Source: CAVPTL01 sp963729195 (GTDB taxonomy: Bacteria > Actinomycetota > Thermoleophilia > Gaiellales > JAICJC01). Taken from it: a stretch of DNA of 64,000 nucleotides. The stretch covers positions 124,001 through 188,000 of the forward strand of contig CAVSNF010000024.1 in NCBI GenBank assembly GCA_963729195.1. Reading direction: 5' to 3'. Shown here in pieces: positions 37,569 to 48,093 of the stretch. The notes below the pieces were generated by a model, which saw nothing but the letters and a program-made list of their open reading frames with translations, did not search any database and was not told the origin of the DNA. The position numbers and the translations under genes are program-made. Within the stretch, counting starts at the first letter, position 1, and each line of letters begins with the position of its first letter.

Positions 37569-37823
37569 TCAGGCGCGGTGGGGGCGGGAGCGTCCGCTCA
37601 GGGCCTGCAGGGCCAGCAGCAGCACGACGGCGCCGATGATCGAGCCGATCAGGCCGGCCGAGCCGTGCCAGCCCACCAGCCGGCCGAACAGGGTCGCAAG
37701 CTCGGCGCCGGCCACGCCGATCACCACCGTTACCAGCACGCCACGGGGGTGGTCGCCGGGGACGATCAGACGAGCGATCGCACCGACAATCAACCCCACC
37801 AGAGCTGCCCACACAATCCACAT
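37569..37823 (-). CDS. GlsB/YeaQ/YmgE-type small membrane protein
   Basis: An 84-residue protein with three transmembrane helices and the family pattern of the transglycosylase-associated group: WIVWAALVGLIVGAIARLIV, the PGDHPRG loop, then two glycine-rich helices. Members are induced by stress in several bacteria, but the function is unknown. It follows the dehydrogenase gene by 11 bases and may be its distal operon partner. Confidence 0.85.
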   Translation of the reverse strand: MWIVWAALVGLIVGAIARLIVPGDHPRGVLVTVVIGVAGAELATLFGRLVGWHGSAGLIGSIIGAVVLLLALQALSGRSRPHRA

Positions 37824-37834
37824 GCACGTGGATT

Positions 37835-38993
37835 CTAGATCACGGGACCCGCAGAGATGCCGGCGGCATCCGCATCGATCACGATCACCGAGCGAGCGCC
37901 CTCTCCGCTGCGCAGGCGGTCGAACGCCTCGTTGATCTGATCCAGCTCGATCAGATGCGACACCACATCGCCCATGTCGAGCCGGCCGTCTGCCGCCAGG
38001 CCGATCAGCGCCGGCATCTCGGCCGCGACGTTGGACGACCCGTAGTAGCACCCCAGCAGGTTCTTCTCGCTGAGCAGATCGAGCGCCGGCAGCGACACCT
38101 CAGCGCCCTTGGGGGCAAGCCCCACCACGACCGCCGATCCGCCCGGCCGGATCATGTCCCACGCCTGGCGGATGGTGGCCGGAAGCCCCACCACCTCGAA
38201 CGCGTAGTCGACACCGCCGGGCACCAGCCCCATCACCGCAGAGACCGCGTCCATCACCGATCCGTCGACCGTGTCGGTCGCTCCCCGCCGTACCGCCCGC
38301 TCGAGCTTCTCCGCAGAGCGGTCGACGGCGATGATGCGGCCGGCGCCGGCCAGCCTCGCGCCCGCGATCACCTGCAGGCCGACTCCGCCGCAGCCGATCA
38401 CGCACACGCTCTCGCCCACTCGCACACCGGCGGTGTTGCGCACCGCCCCCACGCCCGTTACCACCCCGCAGCCCAGCAGGGCCGCCTGCCACAGCGGCAG
38501 TGGCGCCGACAGCGGGATGGCGGCGGCTGCCGGCACCACGCACCGGTCGGCAAAGCACGAGACGAAGTTGAAATGCTGCACCGCGCGCCCGTCGCCAAAG
38601 CTCAGCCGAGAGCGTGCCGTCCAGCAACGTCCCCCGCCAGGCGTGGTCGGCAGCCGTCGGTGCACAGGTGGAACCGCCCGGCCCGACAGGCCGAGCAGGT
38701 TCGGCACGGCGGCACGAAGCAGAAGACCACCGGATCGCCCGGCGCCACGTGGGTAACCCCCTCGCCGACCGCCTCCACCACCCCCGCCCCCTCGTGGCCG
38801 AGCACGATCGGCCAGCGACCGCTCCCCAGATGGCCGTCGGCCAGGTGGAGATCGGAGTGGCACACCCCGGCCGCCGCCACCCGCACCAGCACCTCGCCGG
38901 CTTTGGGCGGGCGCCAGCCAGAGCTGCTCACAGACGAGCGGCGGTACCGGCCTCGTGCAACACGGCCGCGGTGATCGGAATCGAGTCGCTCAT
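37835..38993 (-). CDS. Zinc-dependent alcohol dehydrogenase, class III-like (two frameshifts)
   Basis: A medium-chain dehydrogenase. Catalytic zinc ligands lie in GVCHSDLH and GHEGAGVVE, the structural zinc loop in CRTCSACRAGRFHLC, and the NAD Rossmann motif in VIGCGGVGLQVI. The ATG at 38993 gives MSDSIPITAAVLHEAGT, the usual start, and overlaps the upstream enzyme stop as ATGA. Shifts near 38935 and 38620 break the frame. It resembles NDMA- or thiol-dependent dehydrogenases of actinobacteria. The paralogue at 46447-47547 sits at the other end of the transporter genes. Confidence 0.82.
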
Positions 38994-40100
38994 GCCACCC
39001 GCCACTGCTCGAGCCGCGTCGAAGTCGGGCTCGATGCCAAGGCCGGGACCCGGCGGTGGGGCGATGGTGCCGTCAGCGGCGATCTCGACCGGTGCGGGCA
39101 GAAGCCAATCGCGTGCCGCTGCGCTCCACTCGGGCGGGTCGAACGGCACCTCCAGGAAGGCAGCGGTCGAGAATCCCAGGGCGGCGTGCAGGTTGACGAC
39201 CAGCCCATAGCCGTTCGACCAGGTGTGCGGCGACCACGCTCGCCGGTGCAGATCGGCGAGCGCCGAGACCCGCCGGCAGCCGCCGATCCCGCCCGCCAGC
39301 ACCACGTCTGTCTGAATCACATCCACCCCGCCCCGCACGATCAGGTCGCGCGCCTCGTGCGCCTGGCGCACCATCTCGCCGGCCGCGAGCCGCAGGTCGG
39401 TGCGGCGGCGAAGCGCGGCGTAGCCGTCGACGTCGTCGGTCGCCAGGGGCTCCTCCAGCCAGTAGACGCCCAGCGGCTCGAGCGCGCGGGCGCACTGAGC
39501 GGCCTCGGCCACGTCCCAGCGTGGTCGCAGATCTCCCGGCATCCGCCAGCCCTGATTGGCGTCCACCATGATGTGCATCCCCGGCCCCACCGCGTCGCGC
39601 ACCTGAGCGACGGCGTCGATGTCCGCTCGCCAGTCGCCCAGCCCGAACCGCAGCTTGATCGCGCCCACCCCGGCGTCGCGCAGCGCCACGGCCCGCCGTG
39701 CGCGCTCGTCCGCGTCCACCATGTGGGCGGCCGACGCGTAGGCTGCGATCCGGTCTCGGCGGCCTCCGAGCAGCTGCCACAGCGGCCGGTCGAGCGCCCG
39801 ACCAACGAGATCCCACACCGCCGCCTCGAGCGTCCAGGGCCGGCTTCCGTGGAAATCCACCGTCTCACACAGCTCCCGCACCAGCTCGGTGCGGAACGGG
39901 TCGACACCCACCAGCAGCTGCTCCAGCAGTTCGCGGTCGGGCAGGGCGTCGCCGCTGGCGGTGCCGGTCACGCCTTCGTCGGTCACGACGGTGACCAGCG
40001 TGGCCTCCTGGAAGCGGCGAGGCTCGGGATCCCAGGCGGCGCTCAGGGGTGGATCGATCGGGTGGCGGTACGTGCGCGTCTCGACTGCGGTGATGCGCAC
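38990..40100 (-). CDS. Enolase-superfamily enzyme (mandelate racemase/muconate lactonizing type)
   Basis: The capping domain is followed by a barrel with the metal ligands of VDANQGW, WLEEPL and AAGEM. The catalytic lysine is in GAIKLRF (K-x-R instead of K-x-K) and the histidine in WSPHTW. This suggests abstraction of a proton alpha to a carboxylate, as in acid-sugar dehydratases or racemases. The exact reaction is open. Near 39000 one shift separates two possible ends. RLEQWRVA and the TGA at 38990 match the family, while the other frame runs into the next gene. The GTG at 40100 was chosen as start. Confidence 0.8.
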
Positions 40101-40104
40101 GCGG

Positions 40105-40633
40105 TCAGCCGGCGTCGTAGAAGGCGTTGGTGGCACTGTCGCGCAGAGCAATCAGCTCGTCGATGCGGTGATCGCGGTCGGCCGCCAGCGCGTCGCTCAG
40201 CGCGCGCAGGGTGGCATCGCGGTTGGCCGCTCGCACCGCCACCTTGTCGTCGGCCTTGGGGTCGACCCACACCGCCACCAGCAGCACCAGCTCGTCGATC
40301 AGATCCCGCTCGATCAGTCCGTCGGCCACAGCGTCCATCACCCCGGCTCCGATCCCCAGCTGGGCCGCCCCCCAGGTGATCAGCTGGTGGGTCGGCTCGG
40401 TGGCCGTGGCCTTGTTCAGGACGATCGTGGGCGGGCGCACCGCATACCCCGCCCCCAGGCAGCACAGCACCGGCGCGTGGCCCGGGCCCGGGGACGGCAA
40501 ATCCGGCGGTGGCCGCCGCGGCTGTGGCCGAGCCACGCCGAGCGATCACCACGTTGATGTGGCTGCCGTTGGGTACGTCGCCCGACCAGGCTTCGCCGAT
40601 GCGGCCGTCGATGTCTTCCAGCCGGCTGTTCAT
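40105..40633 (-). CDS. Formaldehyde-activating-enzyme-like (Fae-like) protein
   Basis: The sequence GEAWSGDVPNGSHINVVIARRG with its histidine, then GHAPVLCC, PPTIVLNKAT, and LGIGAGVMDAVADGLI match the Fae fold. Fae in methylotrophs condenses formaldehyde with tetrahydromethanopterin, and the histidine in the SHINVVI position is catalytic. No tetrahydromethanopterin genes are in the window, so it may act on another aldehyde or only sense it. One shift near 40505. It lies between the enolase-type enzyme and the ABC ATPase, all in one direction. Confidence 0.75.
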
Positions 40634-40643
40634 TGCTGCAGCG

Positions 40644-42693
40644 CTAGTCGCCCACCGCAGTCGGCGACGAGGGTGCGGCCTGCACCCGGCGCAGCTCCTC
40701 GAGCGGGATGTGACAGCGGATGGCGTGGCCGGGCTCGGCCTCGGCCAACGGCGGCTCGGTGGTCTCGCAGATGTCACCGATCTTGCGCGGGCAGCGGGTA
40801 TGGAAGACGCATCCCGTCGGCGGGTCGGCGGGGCTGGGCAGCTCCCCTTCCAGACGGATCCGGTCGCCCTCGCTGCCGTCCAGGCTGGGCACGGCCGACA
40901 GCAACGCCTCGGTGTAGGGATGGTGCGGTGCCGAGAACACCGCGTGGGCGTCGCCCAGCTCCATCACCCGCCCCAGATAGAGCACGCAGATCCGATCGGA
41001 CAGGTACCGCACCACGCCGAGGTCGTGGCTGATGAAGAGATAGGCCACGCCCTCCTTGCGCTGCAGCTCGTACAGCAGGTTCAGGATCGCTGCCTGAACC
41101 GAGACGTCCAGCGCCGAGGTGGGCTCGTCGCACACCACCAGGTCAGGGTTTCCGGCGAACGCGCGTGCGATCGCAACCCGCTGTTTGAGTCCGCCCGAGA
41201 GCTGCACCGGCCGCATACCCAGATACCGGTCGGCCAGCCGCACCGACCGGGTCAGCTCCACCAGCCGGTCATCCCGCGCCTGGCCGCGCAGACCCGGCCA
41301 GCTTGGACAGCGACCGGCCCACCAGCCGGCGCACCGTGTGCCGCCGGTTGAGCGCGGAGTCGGGGTTTTGGAAGACGATCTGGACGGCCTTGACCTGGTC
41401 GCTGGAGCGCTTCTTGGTGGTACCTGCAAGCGGTGCCCCAGAGAGCTCCAGGGTCGTGCCCGAGTCCGGCTGGAGGATCCCCAAGAGCACCTTGGCCAGC
41501 GTGGTCTTGCCGCTCCCCGACTCGCCCACCAGCCCCAGCGTCTCACCGGCGCGGATGCTCATGTCCACCCCGGCCAGGGCGTGGATGTCGATGCCCGACA
41601 CCCGGAACGTCTTACTCAGATCCTTGGCGCTGAGCAGCGGCTCGAACGTCCGCTCGGCGACAGCGGTGAGGTCGCCGCCTTCGACATGCGGCAGGGTCGG
41701 TGCCTGCTCGTGGAAGTGGCAGCGGGATCCTCGCAGCGCGGTGACCGGGTACATCGGCGGCGGCTCGGTGCGGCAGCGATCCTGCACCAGGCCGCAGCGG
41801 TCGGCGAAGATGCAGCCGGGGATGTCGGCGCCCGGCGCCGGCAGGAATCCGGGGATGGTGTCCAGCCAGCCGTCGTCCTTCAATCGCCCCCGGCGGGGGA
41901 TGCAGCGCAGCAGCCCGACCGTGTAGGGATGGCGGGGCTCGTCGAACACCTCGAGCGCCGGGCCCTGCTCGACCATCTCACCGGCATACAGCACGCCCAC
42001 CCGGTCGCACATCTTGGCGATCACGCCCAGGTTGTGGCTGATGAAGAGCAGCGACGTCGAGAGCTCCTCACGCAGCGCCGAGACGAGGTCGAGCACCTCG
42101 GCTTCGACGGTGGCGTCCAGGCCGGTGGTGGGCTCGTCCAGGATCAGCAGTGCCGGCTCGACGGCCAGCGCCATGGCGATCACGACCCGCTGCTGCATCC
42201 CGCCGGAGAGCTGATGCGGGTAGCGATCCATGACATTGCCCGGGTCGGAGATGCGCACCCGCTTGAGCGCGTCCTCGGCCCGCTCCATGGCCTCCTTGCG
42301 GCCGGTGCCGCTGACCTCGAACACCTCGGCCACCTGGCGGCCGATCCGCATCGACGGGTTGAGCGCCCGGGACGGATCCTGGTACACCATCGACACGCTG
42401 TTGGAGCGCATCTGGCGCAGCTCGGAATCGCTCAGGTCATAGGGATTGCGCCCGTCGATCAGGATCGAACCGCCGGTCACCCTGCCGTTTCGCGGCAGGT
42501 ACCGAACCAGCGCGAGGGCGACCGTTGACTTGCCGCAGCCGGACTCGCCCACCAGGCCGAACGACTCGCCCCGGCCGACCTCGAACGACACGCCCCGGAT
42601 CGCCGGCCGGTCGTTGCCGCGGACGCGGTAGGCGATCTCGAGCTGGTCGACCGCCAGCGCGGCGTTCTCGACCGGCAGCTCGGCCGCGCTCAT
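40644..42693 (-). CDS. Double ABC ATPase of a peptide-type importer (DppD-DppF fused)
   Basis: A polypeptide of about 683 residues with two complete ATPase domains. The first has GESGCGKST, LSGGMQQR and LLILDEP; the second has GESGSGKTT, LSGGLKQR and LVVCDEP. Each is followed by the oligopeptide-transporter C-terminal zinc-like motif (CIFADRCGL and CVFHTRCP). One shift near 41285. The ATG overlaps the permease stop (ATGA). It drives import by the two permeases upstream. Confidence 0.9.
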
Positions 42694-43582
42694 TCGTCCA
42701 CCACCTTCTCGATCGCGTCGGCGACGAGGTTGACCGCGATCACCAGCGACGCGATCGCGGCGGCGGCGAACAGCACCTCCCACCAGTACCCGGCCGTGCA
42801 CGACCGAGATGTTGTCGGCGATGTCATCGCCCCAGTCAGGCGTCGGCGGCGGGATGCCGAAGCCCAGAAACGACAGCGTGGCCACCGTGAACACCGCGTA
42901 CCCGAGCCGCACGGTGAACTCCACCAGCACCGGCGACGAGCACGTTGGGCAGCAGCTCGGAGATCATGATGTAGAGCCCGTTCTCGTTGCGCAGGCGGGC
43001 CGCCGTGACGTAGTCGAGCTCGCGCTCCTGGATCACGGCGGTGCGCACGGTGCGCGCGATCAGCGGCGCGAAGATGAAGCCGATGCAGATGGTGACGGTG
43101 ACGTTGGACGGCCCCAGCGCGGCGATCACCACCACGGCGGTGATCACCAGCGGCAGTGCCAGGAGCGCGTCCACGAACCGGCTGATGCGTCTCGTCCACC
43201 CAACCGCGCATGTAGCCGGTGATCAACCCGATCAGCGTCCCCAGCACGGTGCCGAGCACGGTTGCCAGGAACGCCACGACCAGCACCACCCGAACACCCG
43301 TGATCACCCGCGCGAAGACGTCGCGGCCGATCTGGTCGGTGCCGAACCAGTGGCTGCTCGACGGCGCGGCGTCGGTGTGCAGCAGGTCCTGCTCGAACGG
43401 CGTGTAGCGGGACGATCGCGGTAGCCGATCACGGCGCACACGATCCAGAACCCGAGGATCGACGCGCCGATCAGGAAGGTCTTCGACTTGCGCAGCTCGC
43501 GCACTGCTCACGGCGCACCTGTTTGGCGTCCGAATCGACCGAGCCGGTGATCGCCAGGCTCGTCGGCGCTGACCGCGCTCAC
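42690..43582 (-). CDS. Peptide-type ABC permease, DppC-like (frameshifted)
   Basis: N-terminal RELRKSKTFLIGASILGFW, a periplasmic loop with HWFGTDQIGRDVFARVITG, and the EAA loop ERELDYVTAARLRNENGLY define a DppC/OppC permease. The C-terminal SFLGFGIPPPTPDWGDDIAD is typical. Frame changes lie near 43505, 43415, 43185, 42935 and 42800. The GTG start overlaps the end of the DppB-like gene. Confidence 0.85.
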
Positions 43583-44535
43583 TTGTCACCCCCGGTCCGC
43601 AACCGCGGGTTCAGGAGCGTGTAGGCGATGTCGGCGATCAGCGTCGCGATCAGGTACACGACGCCGATCGTGAGCACCGCCGCCTCCAGCAGCGGGAAGT
43701 CCTTGGCGTGGGCGGCCTTGTAGGTGAGCGAGCCGATGCCCTGGTAGTGGAACAGGTACTCCACCACCAGCAGGCCGCCGATCAGGTAGCCGACCTGGGT
43801 GGCGACCACGGTGATGGTTGGCAAAAGCGCGTTGCGCAGCACGTGCCGGCGCACCACCGTCTTGGTCGGCAGGCCTTTCAGCACCGCCGTGCGGGTGTAG
43901 TCGGCAGTTCAGCGCTTCGATCGTGCCCGCCCGGGCCATCCGCATGATGTATCCGAACAGCACGCACGCGATCGCGATCGCGGGCAGGATCAGGTGGAAG
44001 ACCTGAGTGAACGGCCCGGCGCCGTCTGGCGGCGTGGCTCCCACCGGCAGCACGTTCAGCCAGATGCCGAAGATCATGATCAGAAACACTCCGGAGACGA
44101 ACTCGGGCAGGCCCAGCAGCGACAGCCCGAACACGCTGATCGTGCGGTCAGCCCAGCCGCCCGACTTGAGCGCCGCGATCACCCCCGAGAGGATCGCCAG
44201 CGGCACGCAGATCAGAAACGCCACCAGCGCGAGCTTGAGCGAGTTCACGAGGGCCGTGGTGATGAACGGCCTGATCGGCTCCTGGTAGGAGTAGGACGTG
44301 CCCATGTCGCCGTGCGCGAGGTTGGTGACCCAATCGGTGTACTGGGTCACGATCGGCCGGTCGACGCCCAGCTGATGGTTGAGCTGCGGCGACGCCCTGC
44401 GGCGAAGCGAGGTTTCCCAGGATCGCCCGGCCGGGATCTCCCGGGCAGCTGCTGGCCGGCCAGAAACACGATCATCGACAGGATCCACAGCGTGATCAGG
44501 GCCAGGCCCAAGCGCTTGAGGATGTAGACCGCCAT
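43579..44535 (-). CDS. Peptide-type ABC permease, DppB-like (frameshifted)
   Basis: The start MAVYILKRLGLALITLWILS, the motif QLGVDRPIVTQYTDWV, and the EAA loop DYTRTAVLKGLPTKTVVRRH fit DppB/OppB. There are six predicted helices. Shifts near 44450, 44395 and 43905 interrupt the frame. It pairs with the DppC-like protein to form the membrane channel. Confidence 0.87.
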
Positions 44536-44593
44536 CTCGTCCTCCGAGATCGAGCCGGCGGCGGGCGGGCCGCCACCGGCACGTCGTGGTGCT

Positions 44594-46304
44594 TCAGGCG
44601 GTGACGGGCCGGCGCCGTCGAGGAAGATCTGGCCCATGCCGGTGGTGACGACTCCGCCGATGGTCTTCTTGGAGACGCTGATCGCGTCGAAGCAGTAGGG
44701 CAGAATCAGCGGCGTCTCCTCCAGCAGCAGCGTCTGGATCTGCCCGGCGAGTCTTGCTGCTGGGTGGAGAGATCGAGTGCAGCCACGTACTGGTTGGCGA
44801 GCTTGTCGTACTGGGGGTTCTTGAAGTGGGCCGCGTTCCAGGCTCCGTCCGACTTCAGCGGCGCGTTCAGGAACGACGTTCGGCACGCCCCGATGCCCGT
44901 AGTCGACCAGGCTCATCGCGCCATCCAGCCAGTCGGACTTGCCGAAGGTGGCCTCGCCGTAGTACGTGCTCTGATCTGTCGATGTGCAGGTTGATGGTGA
45001 TGCCGATCGCCGGCCGCCGCCTGCTTGATGATCTGGGCGTAGGTCGGGGATCTCCTGGTAGATCCTCGGCGTACAGGTCGGTCGTGAACCCGTTGGGGTG
45101 GCCGGCGTCGGACAACAGCTGCTTGGCCTTGCCGAGGTCCTGCACGCGCTGCGGCACGGTCGGTGTCGGTCGAGCGGAAGATCGGCGCAAACGGGTTGTC
45201 GTTTCCGAGCTGCGCGTAGCCCTTGAACAGCGCCTGGGCGATCTCCGGCCGGTTCAGCGACAGCGCCATCGCCATCGCGCACGTGCTTGTCGTTCCACGG
45301 CTTCTTGTCGTTGCGCATCGAGAGCTCGCGGTGCTGCGACGACTTGGTCACCCACAGCTTGTAGTCGGGGTTGTTGAGCACCGCCTCGGCGCCCTGGGGC
45401 ACGATCAGGTTGACGATGTCGACGTCGCCGCCCGACAGCGCCAGGATCTGCGGCTGCTGCTTGTCGTAGAAGATGTGCTGCAGCTTGGCGGGCAGCACCT
45501 TGCCGCCCCACCAGTTGGGGTTGGGGGCGAAGTCGCTCCCTGACCGGTCTGGTAGGAGGTCATCTTGAACGGCCCGGTGCCGAGGAAGGTCTTCTGACCC
45601 ACTTGGTGTAGTCGGTGCCATTGGGCACGATGATCATGTTGTAGTTGTCGGAGGAGATCAGGTAGGGGAAGTTGCCGATCGGGCGCCTCGAGGTTGAACT
45701 CCACCGTCTGATCGTCGATCTTCTTGACGCCGTCCTTGGTCGAGCACGCCGGTGAAGGCCGACGCGGCGTTCACGTACACCTTGGGATCGGTGTTCTGCT
45801 GGAACGAGTAGACGACGTCGTCGGCGGTCATCGGCGTGCCGTCGTTGAACGTGACGCCCGGGCGGAGTGTTGTACGTCCACACCGAGGCGTCGGTGTTGG
45901 GCTTGAAGCTGGTGGCCAGCATCGGCTTGAGGATGTTGGTCTTGGGATCGTTGAAGCTGAGGTACTCGCCGGTCTGCTGGATCATCGTCAGCCCGCCCTC
46001 GTCGGCGATCTGGGCGGGTTGATGGCGCCGGCTGGGACGACGCCGGCGATTCGCAGCGTTGCGCCGGCAGCGGGCTTCGCCGCAGCGGCGGAGCTGGAGG
46101 TCGCGGTCGAACCGCTGGAGTTGGCACCGCCGCAGGCGGTCACGATCGCTCCCAGCAAGCGGAATCGAGATGCCGATGATCGACCCTCGCCGGAGGAACT
46201 CGCGGCGGTTGATGTGGCCGGCCACGTACTCGTCGATCACGTGGTTTTCGAGCTCGCTTCGGTTCGTGGCGCAGCTCGTCGAGCTTTTGGGGGTTCCGCT
46301 CCAT
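44594..46304 (-). CDS. Peptide/nickel-type substrate-binding lipoprotein, family 5 (heavily frameshifted)
   Basis: The N-terminus INRREFLRRGSIIGI carries a twin-arginine-like signal with a lipobox further on. It is followed by ADEGGLTMIQQTGEYLSF, MLATSFKPNTD, FLGTGPFKMTSYQTGQ and NDKKPWNDKHVR, typical of extracytoplasmic family 5 solute-binding proteins. At least nine frame changes are needed over about 560 codons, the most in the window. If real, this copy would be a pseudogene, but the errors look like those in its intact-motif neighbours. The ligand is unknown. I place the stop at 44594 from the frame giving RPVTA. Confidence 0.75.
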
Positions 46305-46446
46305 GGTCACCTGCTTCTTTTGGGGACGACGCGGGTCAGTGCACGGTCGCGATCGTCTCGTCGACTACAGCCCACATCAGAATCTCTTTCACACTGCCGA
46401 ACTTGTGTCAAGGGTTGAATCTCGCAGGCTGGCAATGCCGTTGGTG

Positions 46447-47547
46447 CTAGTCGAGCTCGATCAGCGTGCGAGCGCCGTGGCCGGCCAGCATATCGCCAAA
46501 CGCCTCGTTGATCCGTCGCAGTGGGTAGCTCGCCCCCTTGAGACGGTCGAGATCGAGGCGGCCATCCATGTACAGGTCGAGCACCATCGGCATGTCCAGG
46601 TGGGGCCGGCAGGAGCCGTACAGGCTTCCGGTCACGATCTTCTCGTCACGAACGAGCTCGGCCCCGGGCAGCTCCACGATTGCTCCCAGCGGCGGGATGC
46701 CGATGCACACCAGCGTGCCTCCGCGGCAGACAGCGTGCCAGGCGGTTGCGGCCACGCCCCGCGCGCCTGACGCTTCGAAACCGTAGTTGGCGCCTCTGCC
46801 TGCGGTCAGGTCACGCACGGCCTCTGCCGCGTCGCACTCGGTGGGGTCGAGCGCGTGTGTGGCGCCCAGATCGAGCGCGAGTTGGCGGCGCTCCTCAGCC
46901 GGATCGACGGCGATCACGGTGGAAGCCCCGACCAGGCCGCAGGCCTGAATCGCAGACAGGCCCACGCCGCCGGCCCCGAACACCACCACCGAGCTGCCGG
47001 TGCGCACCATTGCACGGTTCAGCACCGCGCCGATGCCGGTCATAACTGCGCATCCCACCAGGGCGGCGATATCGAACGGTGCGTCGGGCCGGATCCGGAC
47101 GCAGCTTGCCTCGGGCACGACCGTGGACTCGGCGAACGTCGAGAGAAACGAGTAGTGGTGGATCGGTTTGCCGTCCAGCGACAGCCGGGTGGTGCCGTCC
47201 AGCAGCGTCCCGGCCAGGAGCGCAGGCGTCGCGCTCTCGCACAGGCTGGGCCGACCGCCCACGCACGGTCCGCAGCGGCCACAGGCAGGCAGCCATGAGA
47301 GCACCACGTGGTCGCCCGGGGCGACGGTGGTGACGCCTTCTCCGACGCTCTCCACCACGCCCGCGCCCTCGTGGCCGAGCACGGCCGGCAGCGGGCTGGG
47401 GGTATCGCCGGTGACCGTGTTCCAGTCGCTGTGGCAAACGCCGCTTCGATGCAGTCGCACACACACCTCGCCGGGTGCGGGCGGGGCGAGGTCGACCTCG
47501 ACCACGTCAAAACCTGAGTTCGGCTCTCGCAGCACTGCCGCTAGCAT
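46447..47547 (-). CDS. Zinc-dependent alcohol dehydrogenase, class III-like
   Basis: An intact medium-chain dehydrogenase of 366 residues. Catalytic zinc ligands are in GVCHSDW and GHEGAGVVE, structural zinc cysteines in CGRCGPCVGGRPSLC, and the NAD fold in VVFGAGGVGLSAIQA. It is close in pattern to the enzyme at 37835-38993, so the block holds two paralogues. The ATG at 47547 (MLAAVLREP) is the usual family start. It is 18 bases downstream of the cupin gene and in the same direction. Confidence 0.9.
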   Translation of the reverse strand: MLAAVLREPNSGFDVVEVDLAPPAPGEVCVRLHRSGVCHSDWNTVTGDTPSPLPAVLGHEGAGVVESVGEGVTTVAPGDHVVLSWLPACGRCGPCVGGRPSLCESATPALLAGTLLDGTTRLSLDGKPIHHYSFLSTFAESTVVPEASCVRIRPDAPFDIAALVGCAVMTGIGAVLNRAMVRTGSSVVVFGAGGVGLSAIQACGLVGASTVIAVDPAEERRQLALDLGATHALDPTECDAAEAVRDLTAGRGANYGFEASGARGVAATAWHAVCRGGTLVCIGIPPLGAIVELPGAELVRDEKIVTGSLYGSCRPHLDMPMVLDLYMDGRLDLDRLKGASYPLRRINEAFGDMLAGHGARTLIELD

Positions 47548-47565
47548 CGGCCGGGAGACTAGCAA

Positions 47566-48093
47566 CTAGCGGCCGGCACCGAGCTCCTCCACATAGGTGG
47601 CCGATCGCCGCGCCAGTGCACCGTCCTCGGCCGCCTCGTAGTAGCCCATCCGCCACAGCGGCGGCGAGTACAGGTGCAGCGACGTGGCTGCATCGGCCCC
47701 GGCGTGGCGGACGTTGTGGATGCGTGACGCATCAAATCGGAAGCCCGCGCCGGCTGGGTACTCGGTCACGGCCAGTTCGAGCCGGCCGATCACCAGTCGC
47801 TCTTCGGCGAGCCTGCCCCGCACCACCCGCACAGCGCCCGAGGAGAGATCGTGGTCGTGCAGGCCGGTGTCCTGGGACGGCATCCAGCAGATCAGCCACG
47901 CCTCCAGGTGGGGATCTCGGCCCAAGCGCACGTAGTGGCGCTCTGCGACCGTGTGGGTCTCCAGGTTGCGCCACAGTTCGGGGCGTTCGGCCAGAGCTCC
48001 GGCCAGCGACTCCAGTTCGTGCGCCTCGAGATCGCGATTGGTGGTCTCGCGCTCGGCCAGCCACTGATCGAGGCCAGGGCTTGGCTCACTCAT
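47566..48093 (-). CDS. Cysteine-dioxygenase-type cupin
   Basis: A 175-residue cupin. The iron ligands expected for thiol dioxygenases are present: the HDH pair in TGLHDHDLSSGAV and a later histidine in ASRIHNVRH. The ending SLHLYSPPLWRM is typical of the cysteine dioxygenase family. It should oxidise a thiol to a sulfinate, though the thiol is unknown. Intact. The ATG overlaps the amidohydrolase stop (TGATG). Confidence 0.8.
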   Translation of the reverse strand: MSEPSPGLDQWLAERETTNRDLEAHELESLAGALAERPELWRNLETHTVAERHYVRLGRDPHLEAWLICWMPSQDTGLHDHDLSSGAVRVVRGRLAEERLVIGRLELAVTEYPAGAGFRFDASRIHNVRHAGADAATSLHLYSPPLWRMGYYEAAEDGALARRSATYVEELGAGR

